A DNA stretch of 64,000 nt from Microvirga soli. GTDB lineage: Bacteria; Pseudomonadota; Alphaproteobacteria; Rhizobiales; Beijerinckiaceae. Within the stretch, counting starts at the first letter, position 1. Each line of letters starts with the position of its first letter. Position numbers and translations under genes: made by a program. Below, piece by piece: positions 1 to 8,205 of the stretch. Location: assembly GCF_016734765.1 (NCBI RefSeq), contig NZ_JAERQE010000003.1:248001-312000 (forward strand). The letters are read 5' to 3'. The notes beneath the pieces were generated by a model. The model worked only from the letters and a program-made list of their open reading frames with translations, was not told the origin of the DNA and searched no databases.

Positions 1-2
1 TT

Positions 3-785
3 CAGGCGACCCAAGCCCTTCGCTCCGGCACGCAGGAAATGGTCGTCACCTCGAGCTCCCCGCTGATCGGCATCCTGCCGGATCTCGGCGTCTTCGATCT
101 GCCGTTCCTTTTCGCCAATGAGAAGGAGGCCGATGCGGTTCTCGACGGCAACTTCGGCAAGCACATCGACGCGAAGCTCGAGTCCGTCGGCCTCGTCAAT
201 CTGGCCTATTGGGAGAACGGGTTCCGCAACCTCACCAACTCGCGCCGCCCGGTCGAGAAGTGGGAAGACTTCAAGGGGCTCAAAGTTCGCGTGATGCAGA
301 ACAACGTGTTCCTCGACACCTTTAAGACCTTAGGGGCCAATGCCGTCCCGATGGCTTTCGGCGAGGTGTTCACCGCACTGGAGACCAAAGCCATCGACGG
401 TCAGGAGAACCCCTTCGTGACCATCGACACCTCCAAGTTCTATGAGGTGCAGAAGTACCTGTCGGTTACCCGTCATGCCTATACGCCGTTCCTTGTTCTC
501 TACTCCAAGAAGCTGTGGGACGGATTGTCGAAGGACGAGCAGGCCGCTTTGCGCGATTGTGCCGTCGTGTCTCGTGATGAGCAGCGCAAAGTCTCCCGCG
601 AACTCTCGGAAGCCTCGCTCAACAAGATCAAGGGCGAAGGCACCGTGGTGAACGAGCTGAATGCTCAGGAAGCGAATCGGATGCGTGAGCAGGCCAAGAG
701 CGTCTGGGAAAAGCATGCGGCAACCATTGGTCCGGAGACCGTGAAGATGATGCAGGACGAGCTGACGAAGGTTCGGGGAAAGTAA
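3..785 (+). CDS. TRAP transporter substrate-binding protein, DctP family (5' truncated)
   Basis: The reading frame is open from the first bases of the window, so the N-terminus, including the export signal, lies outside. The visible 260 residues are the C-terminal three quarters of a DctP-type periplasmic solute receptor: a strand reading SSSPLIGILPDLGVFDLPFLF, then VEKWEDFKGLKVRV and a long C-terminal helical region (SKDEQAALRDCA). Such proteins bind a carboxylate or sugar acid in the periplasm and deliver it to a DctQM permease. The gene 115 bp downstream encodes a D-erythronate dehydrogenase, so a four-carbon sugar acid is a reasonable ligand guess. The permease genes are not in the window. 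Confidence 0.9.
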   Translation, partial: QATQALRSGTQEMVVTSSSPLIGILPDLGVFDLPFLFANEKEADAVLDGNFGKHIDAKLESVGLVNLAYWENGFRNLTNSRRPVEKWEDFKGLKVRVMQNNVFLDTFKTLGANAVPMAFGEVFTALETKAIDGQENPFVTIDTSKFYEVQKYLSVTRHAYTPFLVLYSKKLWDGLSKDEQAALRDCAVVSRDEQRKVSRELSEASLNKIKGEGTVVNELNAQEANRMREQAKSVWEKHAATIGPETVKMMQDELTKVRGK

Positions 786-802
786 TCATCCGCTTCTAAG
801 CA

Positions 803-832
803 ATGTGGCGCCGCTGCCGAGCGGCGCCACAT
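803..832 (+). other. Perfect intercistronic hairpin between dctP-like gene and denD
   Basis: Two 13-base arms (803-815 and 820-832) pair perfectly around a four-base loop GCCG. The stem is almost entirely G-C. It lies 17 bases after the dctP stop codon and is followed only by a weak T-rich stretch (acgtttct). It is either a terminator or, more likely, a 3' stabiliser or partial terminator that sets binding-protein mRNA higher than the enzyme mRNA. That function is inferred. Confidence 0.75.
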
Positions 833-899
833 ACGTTTCTGCTATCCAGATATGAATTCACCAGAGCCAGATTCGGCCTTCTGAAAAGGATTTCGAACG

Positions 900-1883
900 A
901 TGCAGATCCTCATCCTCGGAGCAGCCGGAATGGTCGGCCGCAAGCTCGTCGAGCGCCTGGTGAAAGAGCGTCGTCTTGGCGCCCAGGAGATCACACGTCT
1001 CGTTCTTCATGATGTGGTCGAGCCGGAGCGCCCTGAGGCACCGTTCGCCATTGATGCCCTGGCGTCCGATTTCTCCATTTCAGGAGAGGCGGAGCGCCTG
1101 GTGGCAAGCCGCCCAGATGTCATATTTCATCTGGCAGCAATCGTGTCCGGTGAGGCGGAATCCGATCTGGAAAAAGGTTACCGGATCAATCTGGATGGAA
1201 CCCGGTTCCTCGTCGATGCCATTCGGCATGTCGGAGACGGGTATCGGCCGCGGCTGGTCTTTACGTCGTCCATCGCTGTGTTTGGGGCGCCTTTCCCGGA
1301 GGCCATCGGCGACGAGTTCTTCCTGACGCCTCTCACGAGCTATGGCACGCAGAAGGCCATCGGCGAACTGCTGCTGGCCGACTATTCACGGCGTGGCTTC
1401 TTCGACGGAATCGGAATTCGTCTGCCGACCATCTGCGTGCGTCCCGGCAAGCCCAACAAGGCCGCATCTGGGTTCTTCTCAGGCATCATTCGGGAGCCTT
1501 TGAACGGACATGAGGCTATTTTGCCGGTACCGCTGGATGTACGTCATTCTCACGCTTCGCCTCGATCTGCCGTCAATTTCCTCATACACGCGGCAACCCT
1601 CGACCTGTCGCAGGTTGGACCGCGCCGTAATCTGACGATGCCGAGCGTATCGGTGACGGTTGCGGAGCAGATCGATGCACTCAAGAGGATCGCCGGCGAG
1701 CGTTGCGTTGCCCGGATCCGCCACGAGATCGATCCGAACATCGTGCGTTTTGTCGAGGGCTGGCCCAAGCGCTTCGACGCCCGCAGAGCCGAAAGTCTGG
1801 GCTTTCAGGCAGAGAAAACTTTCGAGGAGATCATTTCGATTTACATTGAGGACGAACTCGGGGGTGTTCTGCCGGATCGATAA
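900..1883 (+). CDS. denD: D-erythronate dehydrogenase, SDR superfamily
   Basis: This 327-residue protein is an extended short-chain dehydrogenase. The N-terminus has the dinucleotide-binding loop GAAGMVGRKLV, and the catalytic pair is Y148 and K152 (SYGTQK). Length and the LRLPTICVRPGKPNKAASGFFSGI-type region (here starting IRLPTICVRPGKPN) fit DenD, which oxidises D-erythronate to 2-oxo-tetronate with NAD+ as the first step of four-carbon sugar-acid catabolism. The upstream TRAP binding protein supports this. The later pathway genes (otnK, otnC, otnI) are not seen. Other members of the same SDR group act on related aldonates, so the exact substrate is inferred. Confidence 0.8.
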   Translation: MQILILGAAGMVGRKLVERLVKERRLGAQEITRLVLHDVVEPERPEAPFAIDALASDFSISGEAERLVASRPDVIFHLAAIVSGEAESDLEKGYRINLDGTRFLVDAIRHVGDGYRPRLVFTSSIAVFGAPFPEAIGDEFFLTPLTSYGTQKAIGELLLADYSRRGFFDGIGIRLPTICVRPGKPNKAASGFFSGIIREPLNGHEAILPVPLDVRHSHASPRSAVNFLIHAATLDLSQVGPRRNLTMPSVSVTVAEQIDALKRIAGERCVARIRHEIDPNIVRFVEGWPKRFDARRAESLGFQAEKTFEEIISIYIEDELGGVLPDR

Positions 1884-1914
1884 GACTTCGAACCATGGTC
1901 TTTGCCGATCCCGC

Positions 1915-2259
1915 TTATGAGTGAGGGCGCCCTGGAAAAAGCCGCTGTCGGAGCAGGGCCCATTTGCGAACGGCCCATATCGTAAAACGACCGACGGGCT
2001 TTTGCAGGAAAGGGATGTCGTAGGCCATCAGCAGCAGACCCAAGGGCAGCATCCATATCCCGAGGAGGGGTAGGATCGAGAATATCCCTCCGATAACGAA
2101 GAGGACGCCGACGGGCAACCTGATCCACTTGGCCGCTGGATGGCGAAGGTTTCGGAGCACCCGTGCGACTTTGCCGGGCACTTCATGCTCCAAATGTCTG
2201 AATGCCTGCCTCAGAACGGCTTTGCCGCTAATGGCTCTCATGGCTTTTGAAGTGCTCAT
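1915..2259 (-). CDS. Small membrane protein with a hydrophobic hairpin (PGPGW-like)
   Basis: About 114 residues. A basic N-terminal helix is followed by a long hydrophobic stretch (LPVGVLFVIGGIFSILPLLGIW then MLPLGLLLMAYDI) broken by PLLG, which looks like a two-pass membrane hairpin, and a basic tail with Trp and Arg. The pattern resembles the PGPGW-type small membrane proteins common in Hyphomicrobiales; the function of these is unknown. ATG at 2259 is chosen; a GTG at 2277 and an ATG at 2241 are alternatives and no ribosome site is clear. It is convergent with denD. Confidence 0.65.
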   Translation of the reverse strand: MSTSKAMRAISGKAVLRQAFRHLEHEVPGKVARVLRNLRHPAAKWIRLPVGVLFVIGGIFSILPLLGIWMLPLGLLLMAYDIPFLQKPVGRFTIWAVRKWALLRQRLFPGRPHS

Positions 2260-2425
2260 CCATGAAGAGAGTTCCACAATCCTCTAGAAGTCTCAGTTCC
2301 AACCACGAGAGAAGGAGCTGGGAACAAGTCATCTGAAAGATGTCTGTCAGGCTCCGGCAACCGAGACTGGCCGTGGTGTTGAATATGCGCAACCCATATC
2401 GGCTATAGGCCATCCAGACAGCGCT

Positions 2426-2725
2426 TTAGGCATGGGCTCCTAGAAGAGCGGCAGCGACGGCATGCCTTCCCTTTTCACCGATCATCGAGGATCTCAGATC
2501 TCTCTCTTTCTGATCCAGACGCTGGAGATAGGGATCGAATTCGAGCGGGAGCGCAGGGTCCCCCAGGAACCGCGGCTTGTCGCTGCGTTCGTAATACTCT
2601 GCTCTCAACATCCGGCCCAGATGATCCTGGATATCGGCCGGAAGTGAAGGAGTATTGCTGAGGTACCGCGGTGCGGATCTGTCAGCCTTCAGCGAGTAAA
2701 GAAACTTTGTTGCTTTAGCGATCAT
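2426..2725 (-). CDS. Hypothetical protein
   Basis: About 99 residues, charged and probably soluble: a basic start (MIAKATKFLYSLKADRSAPRY), then a helical middle rich in Arg, Asp and Glu, ending in a short alanine-rich segment. No family is recognised. ATG at 2725 has a GGGGCT stretch eight bases upstream; a TTG at 2740 is the only longer start. It is divergent from the globin-coupled receptor gene, with 140 bp between the two starts. Confidence 0.6.
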   Translation of the reverse strand: MIAKATKFLYSLKADRSAPRYLSNTPSLPADIQDHLGRMLRAEYYERSDKPRFLGDPALPLEFDPYLQRLDQKERDLRSSMIGEKGRHAVAAALLGAHA

Positions 2726-2865
2726 GTTGTAGCCCCACAACTGCTATGATTAACGCATCATGCTGGTCTTGGTTGCAGATTGGCGAAACAGACCCTCAAG
2801 ACGGATTACAAGATCACCCTTCACTAGAGCCGATGAGGTGATTTGCAAGCTTCACTCAAGCCTAG

Positions 2866-4236
2866 ATGGATAAAGCTCCTCCATTGATTGGAGTAGGTGT
2901 ATTGCACAACGATATAGCGGTTGCAGAGCGGCTTCTATTTATTGGCGTTGATGAAAACGTTCGAAAGGAGTTGCGCGCGGTCTGGCAGGATATTCATCCG
3001 GTTCTGCCCGCAATCCTTGAACGGTTCTATGAGCACATGCACCGGCAGCCGCAGCTGTCAAAGATGATCGGAGCGCAGCAATCGCGCCTCGTATCGGCTC
3101 AGCTGCAACATTGGAGGCGCCTTTTCAGCGGCAGTTTCGACGCCTCCTACGTCGAAGGCATTCATCGCATCGGCCTCATTCATAACAAGATCGGCCTTGA
3201 ACCTCGGTGGTACATCGGCGGCTATGCCTTCATCCTGAACGAGTTGGCGACTGCGCTCTCGAAAAAGCACCGTTTCAACGGAGCGCTGCTGGCCCGTAAG
3301 CTCATGGTCGTGAACCGGGCCGTTATGCTGGACATGGATTTTGCGATCTCCGTGTACCAGGATGCCTTCGTCCAGGAGCGACAGAAGAAGGGCGAGATGC
3401 TGGCGCAGGCTGTTGCTTCGTTTTCCGGTGCAGTTCAGGAAAGCCTGCAGATTTCAGGTGTGGCGAGTGGAGCTTTCTCTGAAAGTGCTGCTGCTCTCGA
3501 CGCTGCCACGGCTGATGCCAGCAGCCTTGCCAATCAAGTGACGAGCGCCGCGGAGCAGAGCGCATCCAACATGCAGTCCGGTGCGGCGGCTACGGAACAG
3601 CTCGCTTCATCCGTTCGCGAAATCGGCCAGCAGGCCAGCCGCTCCGCCGATGTCGCCCGGCATGCATTGCAGAGCTCCCGGCGGACGAAGGACACGGTCA
3701 ACGGACTGGCAGAGCAAGCTCGGCAGATCGGTGACGTGGTCGATCTCATCGAGAGGATTGCCGCTCAAACCAACCTGCTCGCCCTGAATGCCACCATCGA
3801 AGCAGCACGCGCTGGAGAGATGGGCAAGGGCTTTGCTGTGGTGGCCCAGGAGGTCAAGACCCTGGCGAACCAGACTGCCAAGGCTACGACGGAGATCGCC
3901 TCGCGCATCGGCGCCATTCAGGAGGCAACCCGGCAAAGCGTCTCCGACATCGACGACATCGGGCGCATCATGGACGATTTAAGCGGCATAGCGACAGCGA
4001 TCGCCGCTGCGGTCGAGGAGCAGGCCGCTGTCACCTCTGAGATTGCCGTGAACGTCAACCAGACGACCGATCATACCCATGCGGTGGTGCGCAGCATCGA
4101 GGCTCTGTCAGGATCGACGGCCTCCGCTGCATCTGCGGCTTACCAAGTGTCGAATGCCAAGCAGACTTTGGATCAGCAATTGCAACGACTGAAGCAGGAT
4201 ATCGATCACTTCCTCACAAAGGCTCAGGCGGCATAA
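2866..4236 (+). CDS. Globin-coupled sensor methyl-accepting chemotaxis protein (HemAT-like)
   Basis: A 456-residue soluble chemoreceptor. Residues about 20-175 form a protoglobin haem domain with the signature [16 protein letters not shown], in which H106 is the expected proximal haem ligand. Residues about 200-450 are an MCP signalling domain with the hairpin-tip motif [21 protein letters not shown] (near residues 296-316) that contacts CheA and CheW. There are no transmembrane segments and no periplasmic domain, so it should sit in the cytoplasm and report O2 or another haem ligand. No che genes lie nearby, so it is an orphan receptor feeding a pathway encoded elsewhere. The role in aerotaxis is inferred from the family. 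Confidence 0.93.
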   Translation: MDKAPPLIGVGVLHNDIAVAERLLFIGVDENVRKELRAVWQDIHPVLPAILERFYEHMHRQPQLSKMIGAQQSRLVSAQLQHWRRLFSGSFDASYVEGIHRIGLIHNKIGLEPRWYIGGYAFILNELATALSKKHRFNGALLARKLMVVNRAVMLDMDFAISVYQDAFVQERQKKGEMLAQAVASFSGAVQESLQISGVASGAFSESAAALDAATADASSLANQVTSAAEQSASNMQSGAAATEQLASSVREIGQQASRSADVARHALQSSRRTKDTVNGLAEQARQIGDVVDLIERIAAQTNLLALNATIEAARAGEMGKGFAVVAQEVKTLANQTAKATTEIASRIGAIQEATRQSVSDIDDIGRIMDDLSGIATAIAAAVEEQAAVTSEIAVNVNQTTDHTHAVVRSIEALSGSTASAASAAYQVSNAKQTLDQQLQRLKQDIDHFLTKAQAA

Positions 4237-4396
4237 ACCGTCACGCGGCGGCTACATTCCCTTCTTCTTCAAAGCTCCCGGGCCGTGTCTTTTTGGATAC
4301 AGACACGTCCCTGCAAATCAGACACCTTGGCGATTGACGCAGCGGCATCGTTCCGTGTGCCGTGAGAGACGCAATGGTTTCTCCGTGGGGGCAAAG

Positions 4397-4609
4397 GTGG
4401 ACCAGGTGGATCTTGAGGTCGAGCATATTGCCCGAGCGTTTTTTGCCGCTCGGCAAGAGACAGGAGCTTGGGAGGACGCCTCCCGTAGCCTGAAGCATGA
4501 GTTTCGCCTCTATGCCAGACATGCCATCAGGATGCTGGAGAGACGCCAAGAACAGGTGCAGTGGGTCGAGCCGGAAACGCCTCCGGTCAGGGCCTTGGAG
4601 AGCGCCTAG
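4397..4609 (+). CDS. Small hypothetical protein
   Basis: About 70 residues, amphipathic and helical (EVEHIARAFFAARQ, then HEFRLYARHAIRMLERRQEQ), with no signal peptide or membrane segment. GTG at 4397 is chosen because it directly follows a purine-rich GGGGGCAAAG; a GTG at 4385 and a TTG at 4334 are longer alternatives. An open frame on the opposite strand across the same bases has a less protein-like composition. No family recognised. Confidence 0.5.
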   Translation: MDQVDLEVEHIARAFFAARQETGAWEDASRSLKHEFRLYARHAIRMLERRQEQVQWVEPETPPVRALESA

Positions 4610-4806
4610 GCGACCCCGCTCCTCCCTTTTTGGGGCACGACTATACCTCTCGTTCCGGGATCGAAGCGACGTCCCGGACTCAGTCCAACCTGTCCCAGGA
4701 ACACGGCTTTTTGTGCGTCAAAAAGGCGGAGGGCTGTTGAAGGGATGGTTTTTCCTGCCATGTTGAAAGGGTGCAGGCTCTCGGCGGAGAGTCCGGGGAG
4801 TTTTTG

Positions 4807-5787
4807 ATGCAACCACCCGACGAATGGGAAATCCCTCCTGAATTTCAGCCCGATCCAAGGCTTCTCGACTACGATCTGAAGAATGCTTTGTCGGCTGTGG
4901 TTTCCCTACGGGCGCGTGTTCCCGAGGATGCTTTTACTGCCGAGACCCTCGGGGTCGAGCGGGCAGGGCAGGGCGTGGTCATCAGGGACGATGGCCTCGT
5001 CGTGACGATTGGATATCTCATCGCAGAAGCCGAGGAGGTCTGGCTCACCACCAACCGGGGGCGGGTCGTACAGGCGCATGTGATCGCCTACGACTATGAG
5101 AGCGGCTTCGGCTTGGTGCAGGCGCTCGAGCCTCTCGGCGTGCCTGTGCTGGCCCTTGGGGATTCCCGGCGCCTGAAGCCGGGAGACCAAGTCGTGGTAG
5201 GGGGCAGCGGCGGGCAGATCCATTCCCTCGCAGCCCAGGTCGTCGCCTGCCAGGAATTTGCAGGTTATTGGGAGTACCTGATCGACAGTGCCATCTTCAC
5301 CGCGCCGGCTCATCCCAACTGGGGCGGAACGGCGTTGATCGGCCCGCGCGGCGATCTCATGGGCATCGGCTCGCTCCAGCTGCAGCACCAGGCCTCCGGC
5401 GGAACCGTCGTGCCCCTCAACATGAGCGTGCCCATCGATCTCCTGAAGCCCATCCTCGATGACCTCCTGACTGCCGGGCGCGTCAAGCACGAGCCGCGAC
5501 CCTGGCTCGGCTTCTATGTGGCGGAAGCCGAGGACGACGAGCTCACGATCATCGGCCTTGCTGGTGATGCCCCGGCTCAGCGGGCTGGCCTGCGCGCCGG
5601 CGATCAGATTCATGCGGTTGGAGAGCAGAGCGTGACCTCGCTGGCGGAGTTCTACCGGGCCATATGGGCCCTGGGTCCGGCCGGGGTCGATGTTCCGCTT
5701 ACCCTTGAGCGGGAAGGCGACAGGTTCGATGTGACGATCCGGTCGGGGGACAGGGGCCGCTTCATGAAGACTCCCCGTCTGCAGTAA
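4807..5787 (+). CDS. HtrA/S1C-like protein with PDZ domain and lost catalytic triad (pseudoprotease)
   Basis: 326 residues: a trypsin-like fold of the DegP/HtrA family (about 45-225) followed by a PDZ domain (about 230-315, with AQRAGLRAGDQIHAVG). Aligning by eye to active HtrA enzymes, the triad is gone. The His position of TNNHVV is Y70 (TIGYLI), the Asp position is G100 (ESGFGLV) and the GNSGG serine is W172 within PNWGGTAL, next to a small insertion. No signal peptide is seen. ATG at 4807 follows GGGGAG at good spacing; a GTG at 4771 would add 12 residues. The likely role is binding rather than cleaving peptides; this is inferred. Confidence 0.85.
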   Translation: MQPPDEWEIPPEFQPDPRLLDYDLKNALSAVVSLRARVPEDAFTAETLGVERAGQGVVIRDDGLVVTIGYLIAEAEEVWLTTNRGRVVQAHVIAYDYESGFGLVQALEPLGVPVLALGDSRRLKPGDQVVVGGSGGQIHSLAAQVVACQEFAGYWEYLIDSAIFTAPAHPNWGGTALIGPRGDLMGIGSLQLQHQASGGTVVPLNMSVPIDLLKPILDDLLTAGRVKHEPRPWLGFYVAEAEDDELTIIGLAGDAPAQRAGLRAGDQIHAVGEQSVTSLAEFYRAIWALGPAGVDVPLTLEREGDRFDVTIRSGDRGRFMKTPRLQ

Positions 5788-5887
5788 CGGATCTTCTCTG
5801 AAGGCTCCTCGTGGCATCGCTGATCTATGCGGATGCGGGCTGGTTCCAAACCGAATTATAGAGGCGATTGCCCCAGGAGAGCTGACA

Positions 5888-6724
5888 ATGAACCCAACCG
5901 TCACCTTGCCGAACGGCGAAAGCATTCCCACGCTCGGGCAGGGGACTTGGCAGATGGCCGAAAGGGCTGACCGCCGGGCGCAGGAGATCGAGGCTTTGCG
6001 GCTCGGGGTCGATCTCGGATTGACCCTCATCGACACGGCCGAGATGTATGGGGAAGGGGCTGCCGAGGAGTTGGTCGCCGAGGCTCTGGCTGGAGAGCGG
6101 GAGCGCATTTTCCTCGTCAGCAAAGTCTACCCTCACAATGCAAGCCGCCAGGGTGTGATCCAAGCCTGCGAGCGCAGCCTCCGGCGGCTGAAGACGGATC
6201 GGCTCGATCTCTACCTCCTGCATTGGCGAGGGAATGTGCCGCTGGAGGAGACGGTCGCCGGCTTCGAGGAGCTTCGCCGGTCCGGCAAGATCCGCCATTG
6301 GGGCGTCAGCAACTTCGATGCAGACGACATGGAGGAATTGCTCGGCGTCCCAGCAGGCGAGAACTGCGCCACCAACCAGGTTCTCTACAATGTGACGCGG
6401 CGAGGGCCCGAGTTCGATCTTATCCCCTGGATGGCAGCACGCAACATGCCGTTGATGGCCTACAGCCCCATCGAGCAGGGAAGGCTTCCTCGAGGTGGTG
6501 CGCTGCAGGCCATCGCGCTAAGGCATGAGGTAAGCCCATTCCAGATCGCTCTGGCATGGCTTTTGAACAGGTCGGGTGTGATTGCCATTCCGAAGGCATC
6601 CAGTGCCGAACATGTGCGGGAGAACCACAAGGCCTTGGAGATACGATTGACTCCCGAGGACTTGGCGGCCATCGATGCCGAGTTTCCGGCGCCGAAACGC
6701 AAGCGTCCGCTCGAGATGATTTAG
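5888..6724 (+). CDS. Aldo/keto reductase
   Basis: 278 residues, the full length of a bacterial AKR barrel. The catalytic tetrad is in place: D49 and Y54 (IDTAEMYGEG), K79 (VSKVYP) and H112 (LLHWRG). The C-terminal NADPH-binding region reads AIPKASSAEHVREN. It resembles the YeaE/DkgA-type group that reduces aldehydes and ketones such as methylglyoxal or 2,5-diketo-gluconate, but the sequence does not fix the substrate. An AGGAGAG-like stretch precedes the ATG. The next gene starts 12 bases after its stop, so the two are probably co-transcribed. Confidence 0.9.
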   Translation: MNPTVTLPNGESIPTLGQGTWQMAERADRRAQEIEALRLGVDLGLTLIDTAEMYGEGAAEELVAEALAGERERIFLVSKVYPHNASRQGVIQACERSLRRLKTDRLDLYLLHWRGNVPLEETVAGFEELRRSGKIRHWGVSNFDADDMEELLGVPAGENCATNQVLYNVTRRGPEFDLIPWMAARNMPLMAYSPIEQGRLPRGGALQAIALRHEVSPFQIALAWLLNRSGVIAIPKASSAEHVRENHKALEIRLTPEDLAAIDAEFPAPKRKRPLEMI

Positions 6725-6736
6725 GTGAACACTCTC

Positions 6737-7570
6737 ATGAATTTCTCCCGATCCGACGCCATGATTGTCGCGGACCTTCTCAGGGCCGCCGCGCAGACGG
6801 AGATCCTGCCGAGGTTCCGGAATTTGTCCGCCGGTGCCGTTCGAACCAAGACCTCACATCTCGACCTTGTGACGGATGCGGACGAAGCGGCCGAGCGGAT
6901 GATCGAGGCGGAACTTCAGCGTCTGTTCCCCTCGGCCCTCGTGGTTGGAGAAGAGGGGGTGAGCGGCAATCCCGGACTGCTCGACGGACTGGACGATGCT
7001 GAGCTCGCCTTTATCCTCGATCCCGTCGACGGCACGCTCAACTTTGCCTCCGGGCTCCCCCTGTTCGGCGTCATGGCCGCCGTGGTGATGAAGGGGGAGG
7101 TTGTGTGCGGAGTGATTCTGGATCCCATCTCCGATGATTGGGCAATGGCCGTTCGTGGTGAGGGAGCTTGGATCCAGCGTCCAGACGGCAGCACCTCTCC
7201 CCTCCAGGTCTCGCCCGCCGTCCCGCTCGCAGAGATGGCCGGCAACGTCTCCTGGCGCTATCTGCCCGAGAGCATGCGCCCCGTGGTGACGGGGAACCTC
7301 CCGAAGGTCGCGATGGCAGCGGATCTTCGGTGCTCGGCGCATACCTATCGGCTCATCGCCGCGGGTCACCTGCACTTCTCATTCTCGTCCAGTGTCATGC
7401 CGTGGGATCATGCAGCCGGCTGGCTGATTCATCGTGAAGCCGGCGGCTACACGGCGCATTTCGACGGCTCCGCCTATCGTCCGGCCAACCGGAGTGGCGG
7501 CCTCATCAGCGCGCCCGATGAGGCGAGCTGGCGGGCTGTGCGCGACGCGCTCCTCCCGCTTCAGGCCTGA
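6737..7570 (+). CDS. Inositol monophosphatase family protein
   Basis: About 277 residues. Mg2+-dependent phosphatase motifs are present: GEEGVSG, then ILDPVDGTLNFASG, and near the C-terminus MPWDHAAGWLI. These supply the metal ligands in this superfamily, which removes phosphate from inositol phosphates, 3'-phosphoadenosine phosphates or sugar phosphates. The sequence alone does not say which. ATG at 6737 has AGGTGA eight bases upstream; GTG at 6725 is possible. It follows the aldo/keto reductase closely and its last 10 bases overlap the end of the convergent regulator gene. Confidence 0.88.
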   Translation: MNFSRSDAMIVADLLRAAAQTEILPRFRNLSAGAVRTKTSHLDLVTDADEAAERMIEAELQRLFPSALVVGEEGVSGNPGLLDGLDDAELAFILDPVDGTLNFASGLPLFGVMAAVVMKGEVVCGVILDPISDDWAMAVRGEGAWIQRPDGSTSPLQVSPAVPLAEMAGNVSWRYLPESMRPVVTGNLPKVAMAADLRCSAHTYRLIAAGHLHFSFSSSVMPWDHAAGWLIHREAGGYTAHFDGSAYRPANRSGGLISAPDEASWRAVRDALLPLQA

Positions 7571-8205
7571 TCCTTCCTGCGAAGGTAGTTGTAGACGGTG
7601 GCGCGGCCCAGGCCGAGAATCCGCGAGATGTAGGCCGCCGCATTGCGTCCGCCGAAGGCGCCGTCACCGGCCAGATCGGCCACGAGCTGCTGCTTCTGAA
7701 GGCGGGTCATTTCCGCGATGGAGAGCCCGCGTTCACGGGTCCAGCTCTGGATGTACTCGTTGATGCGCTCGTGCCAGTCTTCCTTGAATAGGGAGGCAGG
7801 CTTTTCGGCCGATTGGGGAACCGCCACGAGGGCGGACAGCGTCTGCATCACCGCATGAAAATGGGACACATCCACGTTGATGCAGAGAATGCCGACGGAC
7901 TTGGGGCCTGCACGAAGAACGGCGCTGACCGATTTGATGCGCCGCCCGTCCCAGTTCACCTTCTCATAGGGGCCGATGATCACGTCGGAGGGTTTGAAAT
8001 CGATCTCATGCAGAAGAGACGGTTCGCCGAGCTCCCGCTTGGAGAATGGGTTCGACAGGTGAACAACGGTCTCCGTCGAAAGATCGTGCAGCACCACTTC
8101 CGCATAGGGCTGGAAGAGCAGGGCAATGGCGTCGCACACCGGAGCATAGGCGGCCAGCTCCGGTGCGAGGCTCGTGGTTGCAGACGCCTTCTGCGCCTGT
8201 GTCAT
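7561..8205 (-). CDS. YheO/DauR-type transcriptional regulator (PAS_6 + HTH_22)
   Basis: 214 residues. The N-terminal two thirds is a YheO-like PAS domain (roughly 20-135, including FQPYAEVVLHDLSTETVVHL and GILCINVDVSHF). The C-terminal part is an HTH_22 DNA-binding domain ending ILGLGRATVYNYLRRK. The family includes DauR, which controls D-arginine use in Pseudomonas. The start codon overlaps the stop codon of the aminotransferase gene by four bases (ATGA), so both come from one transcript. It is the obvious local regulator of this and the divergent operon. The ligand is unknown; an amino acid or derivative is inferred from the neighbours. Confidence 0.88.
   Translation of the reverse strand: MTQAQKASATTSLAPELAAYAPVCDAIALLFQPYAEVVLHDLSTETVVHLSNPFSKRELGEPSLLHEIDFKPSDVIIGPYEKVNWDGRRIKSVSAVLRAGPKSVGILCINVDVSHFHAVMQTLSALVAVPQSAEKPASLFKEDWHERINEYIQSWTRERGLSIAEMTRLQKQQLVADLAGDGAFGGRNAAAYISRILGLGRATVYNYLRRKDQA

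Noticed and set aside
4267..4302. Hairpin-like CGTGTCT / AGACACG after the globin-coupled receptor gene
   Set aside because: Short stem and no T-run after it; not good enough for a terminator call.
4906..6123. Long minus-strand open frame across the HtrA-like and aldo/keto reductase genes
   Set aside because: Spans the gap between two real plus-strand genes with shadow-like composition.
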